A stretch of DNA of 64,000 nt from Bradyrhizobium stylosanthis (lineage in GTDB: Bacteria > Pseudomonadota > Alphaproteobacteria > Rhizobiales > Xanthobacteraceae): assembly GCF_001641335.1 (NCBI RefSeq), contig NZ_LVEM01000004.1, positions 872,100 through 936,099 of the forward strand, written 5' to 3'. The position numbers and the translations under genes were made by a program. Positions 1-8,547 of the stretch are shown one piece after another. The notes under the pieces were generated by a model that was given only the letters and a program-made list of their open reading frames with translations, did no database searches and was not told where the DNA came from. Numbering within the stretch: the first letter of the stretch is position 1; each line of letters starts with the position of its first letter.

Positions 1-93
1 AAGTCGAACACGATACGGCTGGGGCCCACCCCCGTCGTCATCAACCTGCCGACGACAGCTCCCTTCGAGGTGAAGGCCACATTGGATCGCTGA
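1..93 (+). CDS. C-terminal end of an unidentified protein (5' truncated)
   Basis: The first 30 codons read open in frame 1 and stop at TGA 91-93. The tail is mixed hydrophobic and polar and ends in ATLDR, so it looks like real coding sequence. It is too short to assign a family. It points toward the convergent sugar transferase gene, so it could belong to the same polysaccharide locus, but nothing in the 30 residues shows this. The 220 bases between its stop and the sugar transferase stop show no convincing gene or terminator. Confidence 0.4.
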   Translation, partial: KSNTIRLGPTPVVINLPTTAPFEVKATLDR

Positions 94-313
94 TCCGAGG
101 TCGGCAGCTTTTCCCCGGAGGTGCCCAGCCAAGCTCAGCACTTCGGGGAGAATGGTTTCTACATGAAGATGACGAAGCGCGATGCAGGCGCCAGCCGCGT
201 TGCAGGCGACGCCGGCAAGACGCGGCAGGACGACACTTCGGCGAGCGTTGAGGAATATCAGCTCTCAGCAGCTGGCCTTCACCAGCGGCTGACCAGCGAC
301 CTGCAGCGGGCCG

Positions 314-1738
314 TCAGTAGGCTTCCTGATGGACCAGGGCCAGGGCCGTCTTGAAGATGATCTTGATGTCGAGCCAGATGCTCCAGTTGCTGACGTACCA
401 GACATCATACTCGACGCGCTTTTCCATCAGATCGATCGTCGGCGTCTCACCGCGGAATCCATTGACCTGGGCCCAACCCGTCAGGCCCGGCTTCATGTGG
501 TGGCGGTAGACGTAATTGCTGATCATCGGATCGTAATAGTTGTCATGCGCGAGCGCGTGCGGGCGCGGTCCGACCAGGGACATCTCGCCGCGCAGAACGT
601 TCCAGAGCTGCGGGAGCTCGTCGATGCTGGTCCGCCGCAGCACGCGGCCGACACGGGTCACGCGCGCATCGCTCTTGGTCGCCTGCGTGACGACATGGCC
701 GTTCTCGGCCACCGTCATCGAGCGGAACTTCCAGATCTCGAACTGCTTGCCGTTGAAGCCGCGGCGCGACTGCTTGAAGATGATCTTGCCCTTCGAATCC
801 AGCTTGATCATGATCGCCGCCGTCACCAGCAGCGGCGCCAGCAGCAACAGCGCGAACGAGGCCAGTCCGATGTCGAGGCAGCGCTTCTGCGCCTGCTCGA
901 ACACGCTGAGCGGCGCACGCTGGATCTCGATCGCGACCGTGCCGCTGACGGGCTGGAACGGACGCGAGACCAGATCGGCGATCGGGAAATCGGGCAGAAG
1001 GCGGATCGGCTGAGGCACGACACGCAGGTGCTGGCTCAGCTTCTGGAGAAGAGGCATCTCGTCCCAGTCGATGACCAGGAGATATTCTTCCACGTCCGCG
1101 GTCCGGGCCTGGCGAATGATGTCGCGGATCTCGCGCTCCCAACCCGCACCATCTTCGGAGGGCTCGAGCACGAAATGCCGCACGACGTTGAAGCCGTGCT
1201 TGCGCAGATCCTTGAAGCGGGTCGAGGTGAAGTCGAGCGGCTTGAGGCTCAGCAGCACGACCTTGCGGTCGACGAGACGGCCCTTGGCGTAGCTCGACGT
1301 GAGGGCGAGGCGCCAGAACACACGAAGCCCGCCGAGGGCCATGACGCCGGTCGCAGCGAACAACAGCGTGGTGCCGCGCGACAGCTCGGCGGAGGATTTC
1401 AGCAGGAACGCCTCGACCGCCAGGATGGTCAGCGAGATCAGCCAGATGGCCAGCGTCTTGCGCAGCTGCCAGACGGTGCTGAGCAGGCGATGGTGGTCGT
1501 AGACGCCCTGGAAGTAAGCGATGGTGACGAACACCGCGCCGACGACGAGCCCGGCGCCGACGGATGAATCCTGCTCGGCCACGAGCACGCGATAGAGGCC
1601 GCTCGCGACGAAGTAGCTGAACAGCACCGCAGCGAAGTCACCGGCGATGAGCGCAATCTGGAGAGGTCTTTGAAGGGCACCGCGCCGATTCGATATAACC
1701 GAATAGTAGTTTTCCGAACCGTAAGTTGCTACAGCCAT
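314..1738 (-). CDS. Undecaprenyl-phosphate sugar phosphotransferase, starts exopolysaccharide repeat-unit synthesis
   Basis: This 474-residue membrane protein should transfer a sugar phosphate (glucose or galactose) from UDP-sugar to undecaprenyl phosphate, the first step of exopolysaccharide assembly at the inner membrane. The N-terminal third has about four hydrophobic segments, followed by a soluble CoA-binding-like region and one more hydrophobic segment. The C-terminal third is a bacterial sugar transferase domain with KFRSM, SIDELPQLWNVL, SLVGPRP and PGLTGWAQVNG. The length matches the WcaJ/ExoY-type polyprenyl glycosylphosphotransferases. The ATG at 1738 has a GAGG ribosome site six bases upstream. 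The rhamnose genes nearby support a polysaccharide role. The sugar specificity cannot be read from sequence. Confidence 0.9.
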   Translation of the reverse strand: MAVATYGSENYYSVISNRRGALQRPLQIALIAGDFAAVLFSYFVASGLYRVLVAEQDSSVGAGLVVGAVFVTIAYFQGVYDHHRLLSTVWQLRKTLAIWLISLTILAVEAFLLKSSAELSRGTTLLFAATGVMALGGLRVFWRLALTSSYAKGRLVDRKVVLLSLKPLDFTSTRFKDLRKHGFNVVRHFVLEPSEDGAGWEREIRDIIRQARTADVEEYLLVIDWDEMPLLQKLSQHLRVVPQPIRLLPDFPIADLVSRPFQPVSGTVAIEIQRAPLSVFEQAQKRCLDIGLASFALLLLAPLLVTAAIMIKLDSKGKIIFKQSRRGFNGKQFEIWKFRSMTVAENGHVVTQATKSDARVTRVGRVLRRTSIDELPQLWNVLRGEMSLVGPRPHALAHDNYYDPMISNYVYRHHMKPGLTGWAQVNGFRGETPTIDLMEKRVEYDVWYVSNWSIWLDIKIIFKTALALVHQEAY

Positions 1739-2083
1739 CCGAACCTCGCTGCCTCGTCACGCACTCGCAGTCGATACTGCGAGCAAATCGATCCAAATTT
1801 TAAACGCGCGCCGAAGTATATCTTAACTAAACAAAGCGACATTGCGGCAGTGCAATGGAAAAATCAAATCGATTTTTATGCATCGCAGCACCGCAACGAT
1901 GGAATGCACAAACGACTGTCACACACGTGACAATTATGCGGGCAACTCGCCACGATTATCGACAAATCGCGTCATATGCGCGCAGCGCGACGCGCGCATT
2001 TGAACGACTGTTCAACCATGCCGCTTAAGCCGTTATTAGCGCGCGGCCATTAACACTCGCGACCAATTCGTGGGAGTTGTGTC
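1739..2083. promoter_or_regulatory. Divergent intergenic region between sugar transferase and small membrane protein
   Basis: This 345-base stretch is visibly more AT-rich than its surroundings and has no convincing gene. It lies between divergent genes, so it should carry both promoters. Two palindromes are visible: AAATCGATTT at 1866-1875, and TGTCAC-N4-GTGACA at 1917-1932 (listed separately). No clear -35/-10 pair could be assigned with confidence. Confidence 0.5.
1917..1932. promoter_or_regulatory. Operator-like perfect inverted repeat TGTCAC-N4-GTGACA
   Basis: Two six-base arms are exactly complementary around ACAC. The site is about 180 bases upstream of the sugar transferase start and 150 bases upstream of the gene starting at 2084. 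The size and symmetry fit a dimeric regulator. The regulator is not known. Confidence 0.4.
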
Positions 2084-2362
2084 GTGAGTACGGTTGCCGT
2101 TTTCAGCTTGTTGATCGGATCGTTGCTGGGAGGCCGATTCCGAATCTTCATTCTTCCGCCCGCCATCGTGTTCGGTGCAGCGATCCTTGGCTCGGGCCTG
2201 CTGTGGCACGGACATGATTCGGCCTACGTCGTTGCCGCGATTCTCGTTTTCGCAACGGTGCTCCAGCTTGGCTATTTTTGTGGCGCCGCTCTGGTGCGCG
2301 CACGAACAGCCGCCTATCGCGAGAAGGCCGCGCCGTCGTTCGACAGCCGCGGCTTCGGCTAG
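2084..2362 (+). CDS. Small hydrophobic membrane protein of unknown function
   Basis: This 92-residue protein has about three hydrophobic segments (residues 3-15, 24-40 and 48-70) and a basic, polar C-terminal tail of about 20 residues, so it is probably an inner-membrane protein. I do not recognise a family. The start is GTG at 2084, preceded by GGGAG about ten bases upstream. It is divergent from the sugar transferase across an AT-rich control region and 150 bases ahead of the phosphoesterase. A link to polysaccharide export is possible but unsupported. Confidence 0.6.
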   Translation: MSTVAVFSLLIGSLLGGRFRIFILPPAIVFGAAILGSGLLWHGHDSAYVVAAILVFATVLQLGYFCGAALVRARTAAYREKAAPSFDSRGFG

Positions 2363-2512
2363 CGGGGCCTCGACACGCCGGGGATTGGCGTTTCCACGAG
2401 CACCGATCAATCTCCGCCGGCCAGAAGCCGGGAAAAAGCGGCAAGTGGTCTTTCGTTTTCGTCGATACCATATTGACATCCGGGGCGAAGCTCTCTGAAA
2501 GAGTTGCACCCC

Positions 2513-3247
2513 ATGGTCACGACTGCGCCCAAAAATTCGCCACGGCCGAAGCTCCCGAACGGCGTGCGCATCTATGCGATCGCCGACATCCACGGATGCG
2601 CGCATCTGCTCGAGCAGATGTTCGCCGTGATCGATGCGGACATGGCCAACAGCCGGCCTTATCGCGCCATCGAGGTGTTCCTCGGCGACTACATCGATCG
2701 CGGACCGGACTCGCGCCACACCCTCGACCTCCTGATCCAGCGCAGCCGCCGCCGTAACACCGTGTTTCTGAAGGGCAATCACGAGGCCTATTTCACCTCG
2801 GTGCTGGAGGACCCCGCGCGCGCCACCGAATGGTTTCAGTTCGGCGGCATCCAGACCATGATGTCCTACGGCGTGTCGGCCGCGCCCGGCCTCAGCAAGG
2901 ACGAGCAGGCCGACCTGGTGCGCGAGCTCACATCCGTCATGCCGCCGGAGCACATCGCGTTCCTGCGCCAGCTGCGGCCGACCTTCACATGCGGCGATTT
3001 CTTCTTCGTCCATGCCGGGGTGCGCCCGGGCATCCCGCTCTCCGAACAGCGCGAGTCCGATTTGCTGTGGATCAGGGACGAATTTCTCCAGAGCAAGCGG
3101 CGCTTCGGCAAATACGTCGTGCACGGCCACACGCCGGTGCGGCAGGCCGAGCTGCTGGAGAACCGCGCCAACATCGATACCGGCGCCTATGCGACCGGGA
3201 ATCTGACGCTGCTGTCCATCCAGGGCAACAGCATGCTCGCGATCTAG
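2513..3247 (+). CDS. Calcineurin-like metallophosphoesterase (Ser/Thr protein phosphatase family)
   Basis: This 244-residue cytoplasmic protein has the ordered metal-binding motifs of the PPP-like bacterial phosphatases: ADIHG near residue 22, GDYIDRG near 60, KGNHE near 85, and a late HGHTP. These bind two metal ions for phosphoester hydrolysis. The family includes protein phosphatases and diadenosine tetraphosphatases, so the substrate is open. I chose ATG 2513 over an in-frame TTG at 2504 because a GAAAGAG ribosome site sits nine bases upstream of the ATG. In rhizobia such genes are often found near polysaccharide loci, which would fit this position. Confidence 0.85.
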   Translation: MVTTAPKNSPRPKLPNGVRIYAIADIHGCAHLLEQMFAVIDADMANSRPYRAIEVFLGDYIDRGPDSRHTLDLLIQRSRRRNTVFLKGNHEAYFTSVLEDPARATEWFQFGGIQTMMSYGVSAAPGLSKDEQADLVRELTSVMPPEHIAFLRQLRPTFTCGDFFFVHAGVRPGIPLSEQRESDLLWIRDEFLQSKRRFGKYVVHGHTPVRQAELLENRANIDTGAYATGNLTLLSIQGNSMLAI

Positions 3248-3267
3248 CGGGCCGCGCCCGCTGGATC

Positions 3268-3690
3268 CTAGTTGGTGGAGCTTGCCGGAGGCTTGTATTC
3301 CGGAAACCGGCTCAGCATTGCCGCCTTCAGGAACTTGAAATGAGCGATGGAGGCGCCGAGCTCCTTGAGCCGGCGCTGGCCGTTCAGGATTTCCTTGTCG
3401 AACAAATCCTGGTGATGGTTGTCCAGCGCCTCGCGCTCGAGATATTCGTCGTCGCCGTTGCCGAAGGTCACGGCCGCGCGTGCCAGCACGTCTTCCACCC
3501 GGCGGTTCAGGCCCGACTGCTCCCGCTCCGCTGCGTGGAGAGCGTCCTCGATCGCGCTCATGATGGCTTCGATGCGGGTGCGATCGGTTTCCGCGTCCCG
3601 CTCGGGCGAGCGCGCCCGGAACGTCTGCTCTCCGGCGAAGCGATCTTTCAGGAAGTTATGGGTGCGGGCCCGCAGGAAGAGCTGGAACAT
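3268..3690 (-). CDS. Conserved hypothetical protein, helical and charged
   Basis: This 140-residue soluble protein is rich in Arg, Glu and Asp and probably mostly helical. No domain or catalytic motif was recognised. I chose the ATG at 3690 (MFQLFLRAR) because the residues encoded upstream look non-coding and a GGA sits about ten bases before it. The gene is convergent with the phosphoesterase, with only 20 bases between the stops, and lies downstream of rfbD. Its composition looks like a genuine protein, but its role is unknown. Confidence 0.6.
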   Translation of the reverse strand: MFQLFLRARTHNFLKDRFAGEQTFRARSPERDAETDRTRIEAIMSAIEDALHAAEREQSGLNRRVEDVLARAAVTFGNGDDEYLEREALDNHHQDLFDKEILNGQRRLKELGASIAHFKFLKAAMLSRFPEYKPPASSTN

Positions 3691-3805
3691 GCGTGCATTT
3701 CCGGGTTGAAGCGCCAAACCAGAAAATGGCTCCGAGATGGTTAACAAACACTGAAGTCCCCGGATCATCCGCCCCGTTCGAGGGACGGCGCGGAGACAGA
3801 GGCCA

Positions 3806-4702
3806 TCACATTGTTGCCTTCAGAGCGTCCAACTCGCGATCGAGCGCCTGCTGCCAGGTCGGCATCGCAATATCGAACTGCTCCCGCAGACGCGTCAGGT
3901 CCAGGCGGGAATTGGAGGGGCGCTTCGCCTTGACCGGAAATTCGCACGAAGCGATTGGAACGATCTGCTTCACGGCGAATTGCGTTCCGCGCGCCTTCAG
4001 CCCGGAGACGATCGCGCTCGCAAAGCCGTGCCAGCTTGTCTCGCCGGCGCAGACAAGATTGACGACCCCGCCCCGCTTTTCGAACATTGGGGCAACATCC
4101 TCGTCTGCCGGCTGCAGCACCGCAACCATCGCGCGAGCGATCGCATCCGCAGTTGTAGGCGCGCCAATCTGATCGGCGACAATCCGCAGTTCTTCCCGTT
4201 CTCCCGCCAGCCGCACGATCGTCTTGAGAAAATTCGCGCCCGTCGCGGCATAGACCCACGATGTGCGCGCGATGAGATGAGGTCCATCTGCCCCGGCAAT
4301 CGCGAGATCGCCGGCAAGCTTGCTCTCGCCATACACAGAAAGCGGACGCGGAGCGCTGTCCTCGCGCCACGGACGCTCGCCCGAGCCGTCGAAAACATAA
4401 TCAGTCGAGAAGTGCACCAGCGGGACGCGGCGGCGCGCGGCCCATTGGGCCATGACTCCAGGTGATTCCGCGTTGACCCGAAACGCCGTCTCGCGCTCGT
4501 CTTCGGCGCGATCGACGGCCGTGTAAGCCGCGGGATTGATGATCAGATCCGGCCCGATCGAGTCCAGCTTTTCAGCGAGGCTCGCCGGTTGCGACAGGTC
4601 AAACGTCTCGCGCGTCGGCGCGACGATGTTCGCGCGATCCTGAAGCAATCGCCGCAGCGCGCCGCCGACTTGCCCGCCGGCGCCAGTCAGAAGAATTTTC
4701 AT
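3806..4702 (-). CDS. rfbD: dTDP-4-dehydrorhamnose reductase
   Basis: This 298-residue enzyme performs the last step of dTDP-L-rhamnose synthesis, the NAD(P)H reduction of dTDP-4-dehydro-L-rhamnose. It is a short-chain dehydrogenase-type Rossmann protein. The N-terminal TGAGGQVG is the nucleotide-binding glycine motif. A central STDYVFDG and the catalytic pair in VYGESKLAGD (YxxxK) are intact. ARTSWVY and GAPTTADAIA are typical of the family. It follows rfbC with a one-base gap, so the two are probably translationally coupled. The nucleotide sugar would feed exopolysaccharide or O-antigen. Confidence 0.95.
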   Translation of the reverse strand: MKILLTGAGGQVGGALRRLLQDRANIVAPTRETFDLSQPASLAEKLDSIGPDLIINPAAYTAVDRAEDERETAFRVNAESPGVMAQWAARRRVPLVHFSTDYVFDGSGERPWREDSAPRPLSVYGESKLAGDLAIAGADGPHLIARTSWVYAATGANFLKTIVRLAGEREELRIVADQIGAPTTADAIARAMVAVLQPADEDVAPMFEKRGGVVNLVCAGETSWHGFASAIVSGLKARGTQFAVKQIVPIASCEFPVKAKRPSNSRLDLTRLREQFDIAMPTWQQALDRELDALKATM

Positions 4703-4703
4703 G

Positions 4704-5258
4704 TCAGACCTCGCCGTAGCGGGGGAGCCCCTTCACGTCCGCCAGCAGCGGCGCATCGGCATCCTTGGGCGAAAGTGACGGTTCTGCGACACCCCAGTCG
4801 ATGCCGATCGCCGGATCGTTCCAGCGCACGGAGATTTCATCCTTCGGACTGTAGAGTTCGTCGCATTTGTAGAAGAAATCGGCCGTCTCGGAGAGAACGG
4901 CAAAACCGTGAGCGAAGCCACGAGGAACCCACAATTGCCTGCGATTGTCTTCGCTCAGTTCAACGGCAACATGCCGCCCAAAGTTTGGGCTGCCCACACG
5001 GACATCAACTGCAACATCCAGAACACGACCACGCAGCACCGTGACAAGCTTGCCCTGCGTCACGGGATTTTGCAGATGCAAGCCACGCAGCACCCCGAAA
5101 CGCGAGCGCGAGAGATTGTCCTGCACGAACGGGCGCGTAATGCCGTTCTGCGCGTATCGCTCGAATTGATAGGACTCCAGGAAGAAGCCGCGTTGATCGC
5201 CGAACAGCTTCGGCTCGACGATCAGAACTTCGGGTAGATGTGTCGTGAGAACGTTCAT
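4704..5258 (-). CDS. rfbC: dTDP-4-dehydrorhamnose 3,5-epimerase
   Basis: This 184-residue cupin-type epimerase converts dTDP-4-dehydro-6-deoxy-D-glucose to the L-rhamno form. Family signatures are DQRGFFLES, a GVLRGLHLQ segment containing the catalytic His, VLDVAVDVR, and VPRGFAHGF. The length is normal for the family. An in-frame TTG lies two codons upstream, but ATG 5258 gives the usual MNVLTTHLPEVL start. It heads the leftward rfbCD pair and is divergent from rfbA. Confidence 0.95.
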   Translation of the reverse strand: MNVLTTHLPEVLIVEPKLFGDQRGFFLESYQFERYAQNGITRPFVQDNLSRSRFGVLRGLHLQNPVTQGKLVTVLRGRVLDVAVDVRVGSPNFGRHVAVELSEDNRRQLWVPRGFAHGFAVLSETADFFYKCDELYSPKDEISVRWNDPAIGIDWGVAEPSLSPKDADAPLLADVKGLPRYGEV

Positions 5259-5292
5259 TCGCAAGGCTTCAGCTTCAGCATCGACAATAATC

Positions 5293-5320
5293 TTGTGCAG
5301 CGCACTCTATCTGATATTTT
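5293..5320 (+). promoter_or_regulatory. Candidate promoter for rfbAB
   Basis: TTGTGC (5293-5298) and TATTTT (5315-5320) are separated by 16 bases and would start transcription about 20 bases before rfbA. The 87-base region also has to hold the leftward rfbCD promoter. This is a match by eye to a sigma-70 pattern. Confidence 0.3.
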
Positions 5321-5345
5321 CGCGCTCGCAAACCAGAGAGGACCG

Positions 5346-6233
5346 ATGAAGGGAATAATACTCGCTGGCGGAACAGGTTCGCGCCTTTATCCCGTCACGA
5401 CTGTGGTGTCGAAACAACTGCTTCCGGTTTTTGACAAGCCGATGATCTATTATCCGCTGTCAGCTCTGATGCTTGCTGGAATCCGCGACATCCTCATCAT
5501 CTCCACGCCGCAGGACAAGCCGCTGTTTCAGCGTCTGCTTGGCGACGGAACGGATATCGGCCTCAAATTTTCGTATGCGTCGCAGGAAACTCCGCGCGGC
5601 CTCGCTGACGCCTTCATTGTCGGACGCGAGTTCGTAGGACAAGATTCGGTCGCACTTGTCCTCGGAGACAATATCTTCTACGGACACGGACTTCCGGAAC
5701 TGCTCGCCAAGGCTGCGGCACGCCCGAGCGGCGCCACGATCTTCGGCTACGTCGTCAACACACCCGAGCAATATGGCGTGGTCGAATTCGGCCCCGACGG
5801 ACGCGCGCGCTCGATCGAAGAGAAGCCCGTGCAGCCGAAGTCGAATGTTGCCGTGACCGGTCTCTATTTCTACGACAATCGCGTGGTCGACATCGCCGCG
5901 AAGATCAAGCCTTCCGCGCGCGGAGAGATCGAGATCACCGACGTGAACAACGCATATCTCGACAGCGGCGACCTGTTCGTCGAGGTGCTCGGGCGCGGAT
6001 TTGCCTGGCTCGACACCGGAACGCATGCCTCCCTGGTCGAAGCCAGTCACTTCGTGCAGATCCTGGAACAGCGACAGGGACTGCGCATCGCTTGCCCGGA
6101 AGAAATCGCACTTCGGCGCGGCTACATTTCCCTGGACGCCTTCACGAAGGTTGCCGAGAAGACCGCCAAGAGCAGCTACGGCCAATATCTGCAATCGGTG
6201 GCGCGCTCCTTCGCCGCTCACGGTCTGAACTGA
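5346..6233 (+). CDS. rfbA: Glucose-1-phosphate thymidylyltransferase
   Basis: This 295-residue enzyme makes dTDP-glucose from glucose-1-phosphate and dTTP, the first step of dTDP-L-rhamnose synthesis. The N-terminal KGIILAGGTGSRLYP is the nucleotidyltransferase signature, followed by SKQLLPVFDKPMIYYPLS. Other family segments are LVLGDNIFYG (metal-binding Asp), EEKPVQPKS and GEIEITDVN. I chose ATG 5346, which has GAGAGGA just upstream. The longer open frame upstream lies inside the divergent control region. rfbB follows after 13 bases. Confidence 0.96.
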   Translation: MKGIILAGGTGSRLYPVTTVVSKQLLPVFDKPMIYYPLSALMLAGIRDILIISTPQDKPLFQRLLGDGTDIGLKFSYASQETPRGLADAFIVGREFVGQDSVALVLGDNIFYGHGLPELLAKAAARPSGATIFGYVVNTPEQYGVVEFGPDGRARSIEEKPVQPKSNVAVTGLYFYDNRVVDIAAKIKPSARGEIEITDVNNAYLDSGDLFVEVLGRGFAWLDTGTHASLVEASHFVQILEQRQGLRIACPEEIALRRGYISLDAFTKVAEKTAKSSYGQYLQSVARSFAAHGLN

Positions 6234-6246
6234 GGCAAGGCGACAC

Positions 6247-7311
6247 ATGCGTTTTGAAGGCTCCACGATCTTCGTCACCGGCGGTGCAGGTTTCATCGGC
6301 TCGGCAGTCGTCCGGCATCTTCTCCGCGATACGAATGCGCGCGTCGTCAACATCGACAAGCTCACTTACGCGGCGAATCTCGAGTCGATCCCGAATGCCG
6401 CCGGCAATCCGCGCTATGCGTTCGAGAAGCAGTGTATCTGCGAAGGACAATCGCTGCGGAAGCTGTTCGAACGGTACCAGCCCGTCGCGGTGATGAATCT
6501 GGCGGCCGAAAGCCACGTCGATCGCTCGATCGACGGTCCCGGCGAATTCATCCAGACCAACATCGTGGGTACGTTCACGCTGCTGCAGGAAGCCCTGCGG
6601 TACTGGAAAGGCCTGTCCCCGGATCGCCGTTCGCGATTCCGCTTCCTTCACATCTCGACCGACGAGGTGTTCGGCTCGCTCGGCAAGGACGGTTACTTCA
6701 CGGAAACAACCGCTTATGCACCGAACTCGCCCTACTCGGCGAGCAAGGCCTCGTCCGATCATCTGGTCCGCGCCTGGCGCGAGACCTACGAACTGCCGAC
6801 GATGATCACGAACTGCTCGAACAATTACGGGCCCTATCACTTCCCCGAGAAGCTCATTCCCCACATGATCATCAAGGGGCTCGCCGAGGAAGCGTTGCCG
6901 GTTTATGGCGACGGGCAGAACATTCGAGACTGGCTCTACGTCGAGGATCATGCCAAGGCGCTTGCGCTGGTGCTAGAGCGGGGCGTGGTCGGCGAAACCT
7001 ACAATGTCGGCGGCCGAAATGAGCGCAGCAACCTCCACGTCGTGGAAGGCATCTGCGATCTGCTCGACGAAATCTCGCCGTCCGGGTCCGGTTCTCGGCG
7101 GGAGCTGATTGCTTTCGTCCCCGATCGCCCGGGCCACGATCGCCGTTACGCGATCGATGCCTCCAAGCTCGAGAACCAGCTCGGATGGCGCGCGGACGAG
7201 AATTTCGAGAGCGGCCTCGCCAAGACGGTCAAATGGTTCGTCGACAATCGGATCTGGTGGGAGAACATTCTCGGTCGCGGCTATCAGCAGAAGCGCATCG
7301 GCCTCGGCTGA
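6247..7311 (+). CDS. rfbB: dTDP-glucose 4,6-dehydratase
   Basis: This 354-residue NAD-dependent extended short-chain dehydrogenase converts dTDP-glucose to dTDP-4-dehydro-6-deoxyglucose. TGGAGFIGS near residue 11 binds NAD. AAESHVDRSI, STDEVFGSLG (catalytic Asp-Glu region) and the catalytic YSASK are all present, as is NNYGPYHFPEKLIP. It is about 13 bases after rfbA and probably in the same transcript. With rfbA, rfbC and rfbD, the dTDP-L-rhamnose pathway is complete in under 4 kb. Confidence 0.96.
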   Translation: MRFEGSTIFVTGGAGFIGSAVVRHLLRDTNARVVNIDKLTYAANLESIPNAAGNPRYAFEKQCICEGQSLRKLFERYQPVAVMNLAAESHVDRSIDGPGEFIQTNIVGTFTLLQEALRYWKGLSPDRRSRFRFLHISTDEVFGSLGKDGYFTETTAYAPNSPYSASKASSDHLVRAWRETYELPTMITNCSNNYGPYHFPEKLIPHMIIKGLAEEALPVYGDGQNIRDWLYVEDHAKALALVLERGVVGETYNVGGRNERSNLHVVEGICDLLDEISPSGSGSRRELIAFVPDRPGHDRRYAIDASKLENQLGWRADENFESGLAKTVKWFVDNRIWWENILGRGYQQKRIGLG

Positions 7312-7355
7312 CCGCATCGACGTCCCTTTGCGAAGGGCCGAGCGGACATGCAGGA

Positions 7356-7378
7356 CATGGGCGGGTTCTCCGCCCATG
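7356..7378. terminator. Hairpin downstream of rfbB
   Basis: CATGGGCGG and CCGCCCATG form perfect nine-base arms around GTTCT, 44 bases after the rfbB stop. There is no T-run, so it may be a Rho-assisted terminator or an mRNA-stabilising stem. Confidence 0.4.
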
Positions 7379-7397
7379 ATCCGAAGGCGGCGCAGGA

Positions 7398-7601
7398 ATG
7401 GACGAATACTATTTCGTGTGGATCCGCGGCCTCGACGGACGTCCGAAGCCGCAGATCTGGGCCGCTGATCAATTTGACGGACCTGAATGGAGATTTCGGC
7501 GCGTCATCGCGCGGCGCGTCCTCGTTGCCGAGGAACGCCGGGTGGGCGTGGATGGCGTTGCGAAGCTTTTTCCAGCGCCACCCAACCAGGATGACTGCTG
7601 A
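7398..7601 (+). CDS. Small hypothetical protein
   Basis: This 67-residue protein starts MDEYYFVWIRGLDGRP. It has the aromatic and charged composition of a folded soluble protein and a GCAGGA ribosome site immediately before the ATG. No family was recognised. It lies alone between rfbB and a convergent small gene. Confidence 0.5.
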   Translation: MDEYYFVWIRGLDGRPKPQIWAADQFDGPEWRFRRVIARRVLVAEERRVGVDGVAKLFPAPPNQDDC

Positions 7602-7686
7602 CTGCTCGGCTTGACAGGCCTGCAAGGCCATTTGCTCGTTCGAATGCGCGAAGGGATCAAGCGCCGCACGCGGCTCCGTGATCGGA

Positions 7687-7953
7687 CTATGGATTGGTCG
7701 GTGCGTGTTGCACCTTCCATGTCTTCCAGGCGCCCTCATGCTTCTCGTAGAGCTCCAGCCAGCGCTGCTCACCGGCAGCGTGCCAGATGTCACGGCCGCG
7801 GAGCTCGTCCTGGCCGTCCTCCGGATCGAGAACCAACTTGCTGTCAAGCCGCTCGAATTCGAATGTTTCCTCCGAGGTCAGACCGATCAGAACGCGCCGG
7901 CCCGTGCCATCGACGAAATATCGCCGGTGCGCGTTGTTCGTAGGCCTGGTCAT
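7687..7953 (-). CDS. Small hypothetical protein
   Basis: This 88-residue, probably cytoplasmic protein has the internal segments RRVLIGLTSEETFEFE and ELYEKHEGAWKTW. ATG 7953 is chosen over an upstream in-frame TTG because a strong GGAGG lies directly ahead of it. The composition and ribosome site make it a convincing gene. I do not recognise its family. Confidence 0.6.
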   Translation of the reverse strand: MTRPTNNAHRRYFVDGTGRRVLIGLTSEETFEFERLDSKLVLDPEDGQDELRGRDIWHAAGEQRWLELYEKHEGAWKTWKVQHAPTNP

Positions 7954-8064
7954 CGCAGCCTCCAATCATGCCGAGACGGCGGTGGCGGAGGCTGACGATT
8001 CCGCATGTTCGGACGCGGAATGACAACCAGCCACACCATCGATCGCGTCAATGGTTGTATTTCC

Positions 8065-8235
8065 TCAGAATGCTCGCCATCCTCGCGCCGGCGACGCACT
8101 CTGCGGGGACAAGGCCGGATCATAAGGCTGATAGAGCGGATGACGCACCCTGCGCCGGCGCGATCGCCAGGCGCGCGTCGCATAGCCTCCGCCAAAGCCG
8201 GCGAGAATCGAGAGCAGGATCGCAGCTACAATCAT
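8065..8235 (-). CDS. Very small membrane-anchored protein
   Basis: This 56-residue protein has a single N-terminal hydrophobic segment (MIVAAILLSILAGFGGG) followed by an arginine-rich stretch and a Pro/Ser tail, which fits a single-pass inner-membrane protein with the basic side in the cytoplasm. GAAGAAG lies upstream of the ATG. A longer frame upstream looks non-coding. Its function is unknown. Confidence 0.45.
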   Translation of the reverse strand: MIVAAILLSILAGFGGGYATRAWRSRRRRVRHPLYQPYDPALSPQSASPARGWRAF

Positions 8236-8391
8236 TCTGACTTCTTCCACTTGCCCAGCGCGCTGTCTTCGTGACGCAGCATTCTCAGCTTCGAGTTGTG
8301 TCGACATCATGATGGGCGTCGCTGATTTTGTCGCCATGCCGGGATGTTTTTTCGGCATCACAATGCATGCGAAGTGATCGCTTCGACTGCG

Positions 8392-8547
8392 TTAGCCGAA
8401 GAACCAGAGAAAGAATCTCACCAGCAACAGCGTGATGAAATAGACCCACCCTGCCATCGCGATCAGCGCGACGCCGAAAAACACGCCTTCAAATGCCCGT
8501 TCTCTCAGCCTGGTGAGAGGGAACGCCGCTCGCGCTTTCTGAAGCAT
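8392..8547 (-). CDS. 51-residue membrane protein
   Basis: Reading the reverse strand gives ATG 8547 to TAA 8392. The first 20 residues are basic (MLQKARAAF), followed by a hydrophobic stretch of about 30 residues containing GVALIAMAGWVYFITLLLV and ending LWFFG. This fits one or two membrane passes. The clean hydrophobic and aromatic pattern is unlikely by chance, although the ribosome site is weak. No family was recognised. Confidence 0.5.
   Translation of the reverse strand: MLQKARAAFPLTRLRERAFEGVFFGVALIAMAGWVYFITLLLVRFFLWFFG

Noticed and set aside
121..354. Open frame of 77 codons on the plus strand after the first partial gene
   Set aside because: Weak start, low-complexity Arg/Gly/Pro-rich end, and overlap with the 3' end of the sugar transferase gene.
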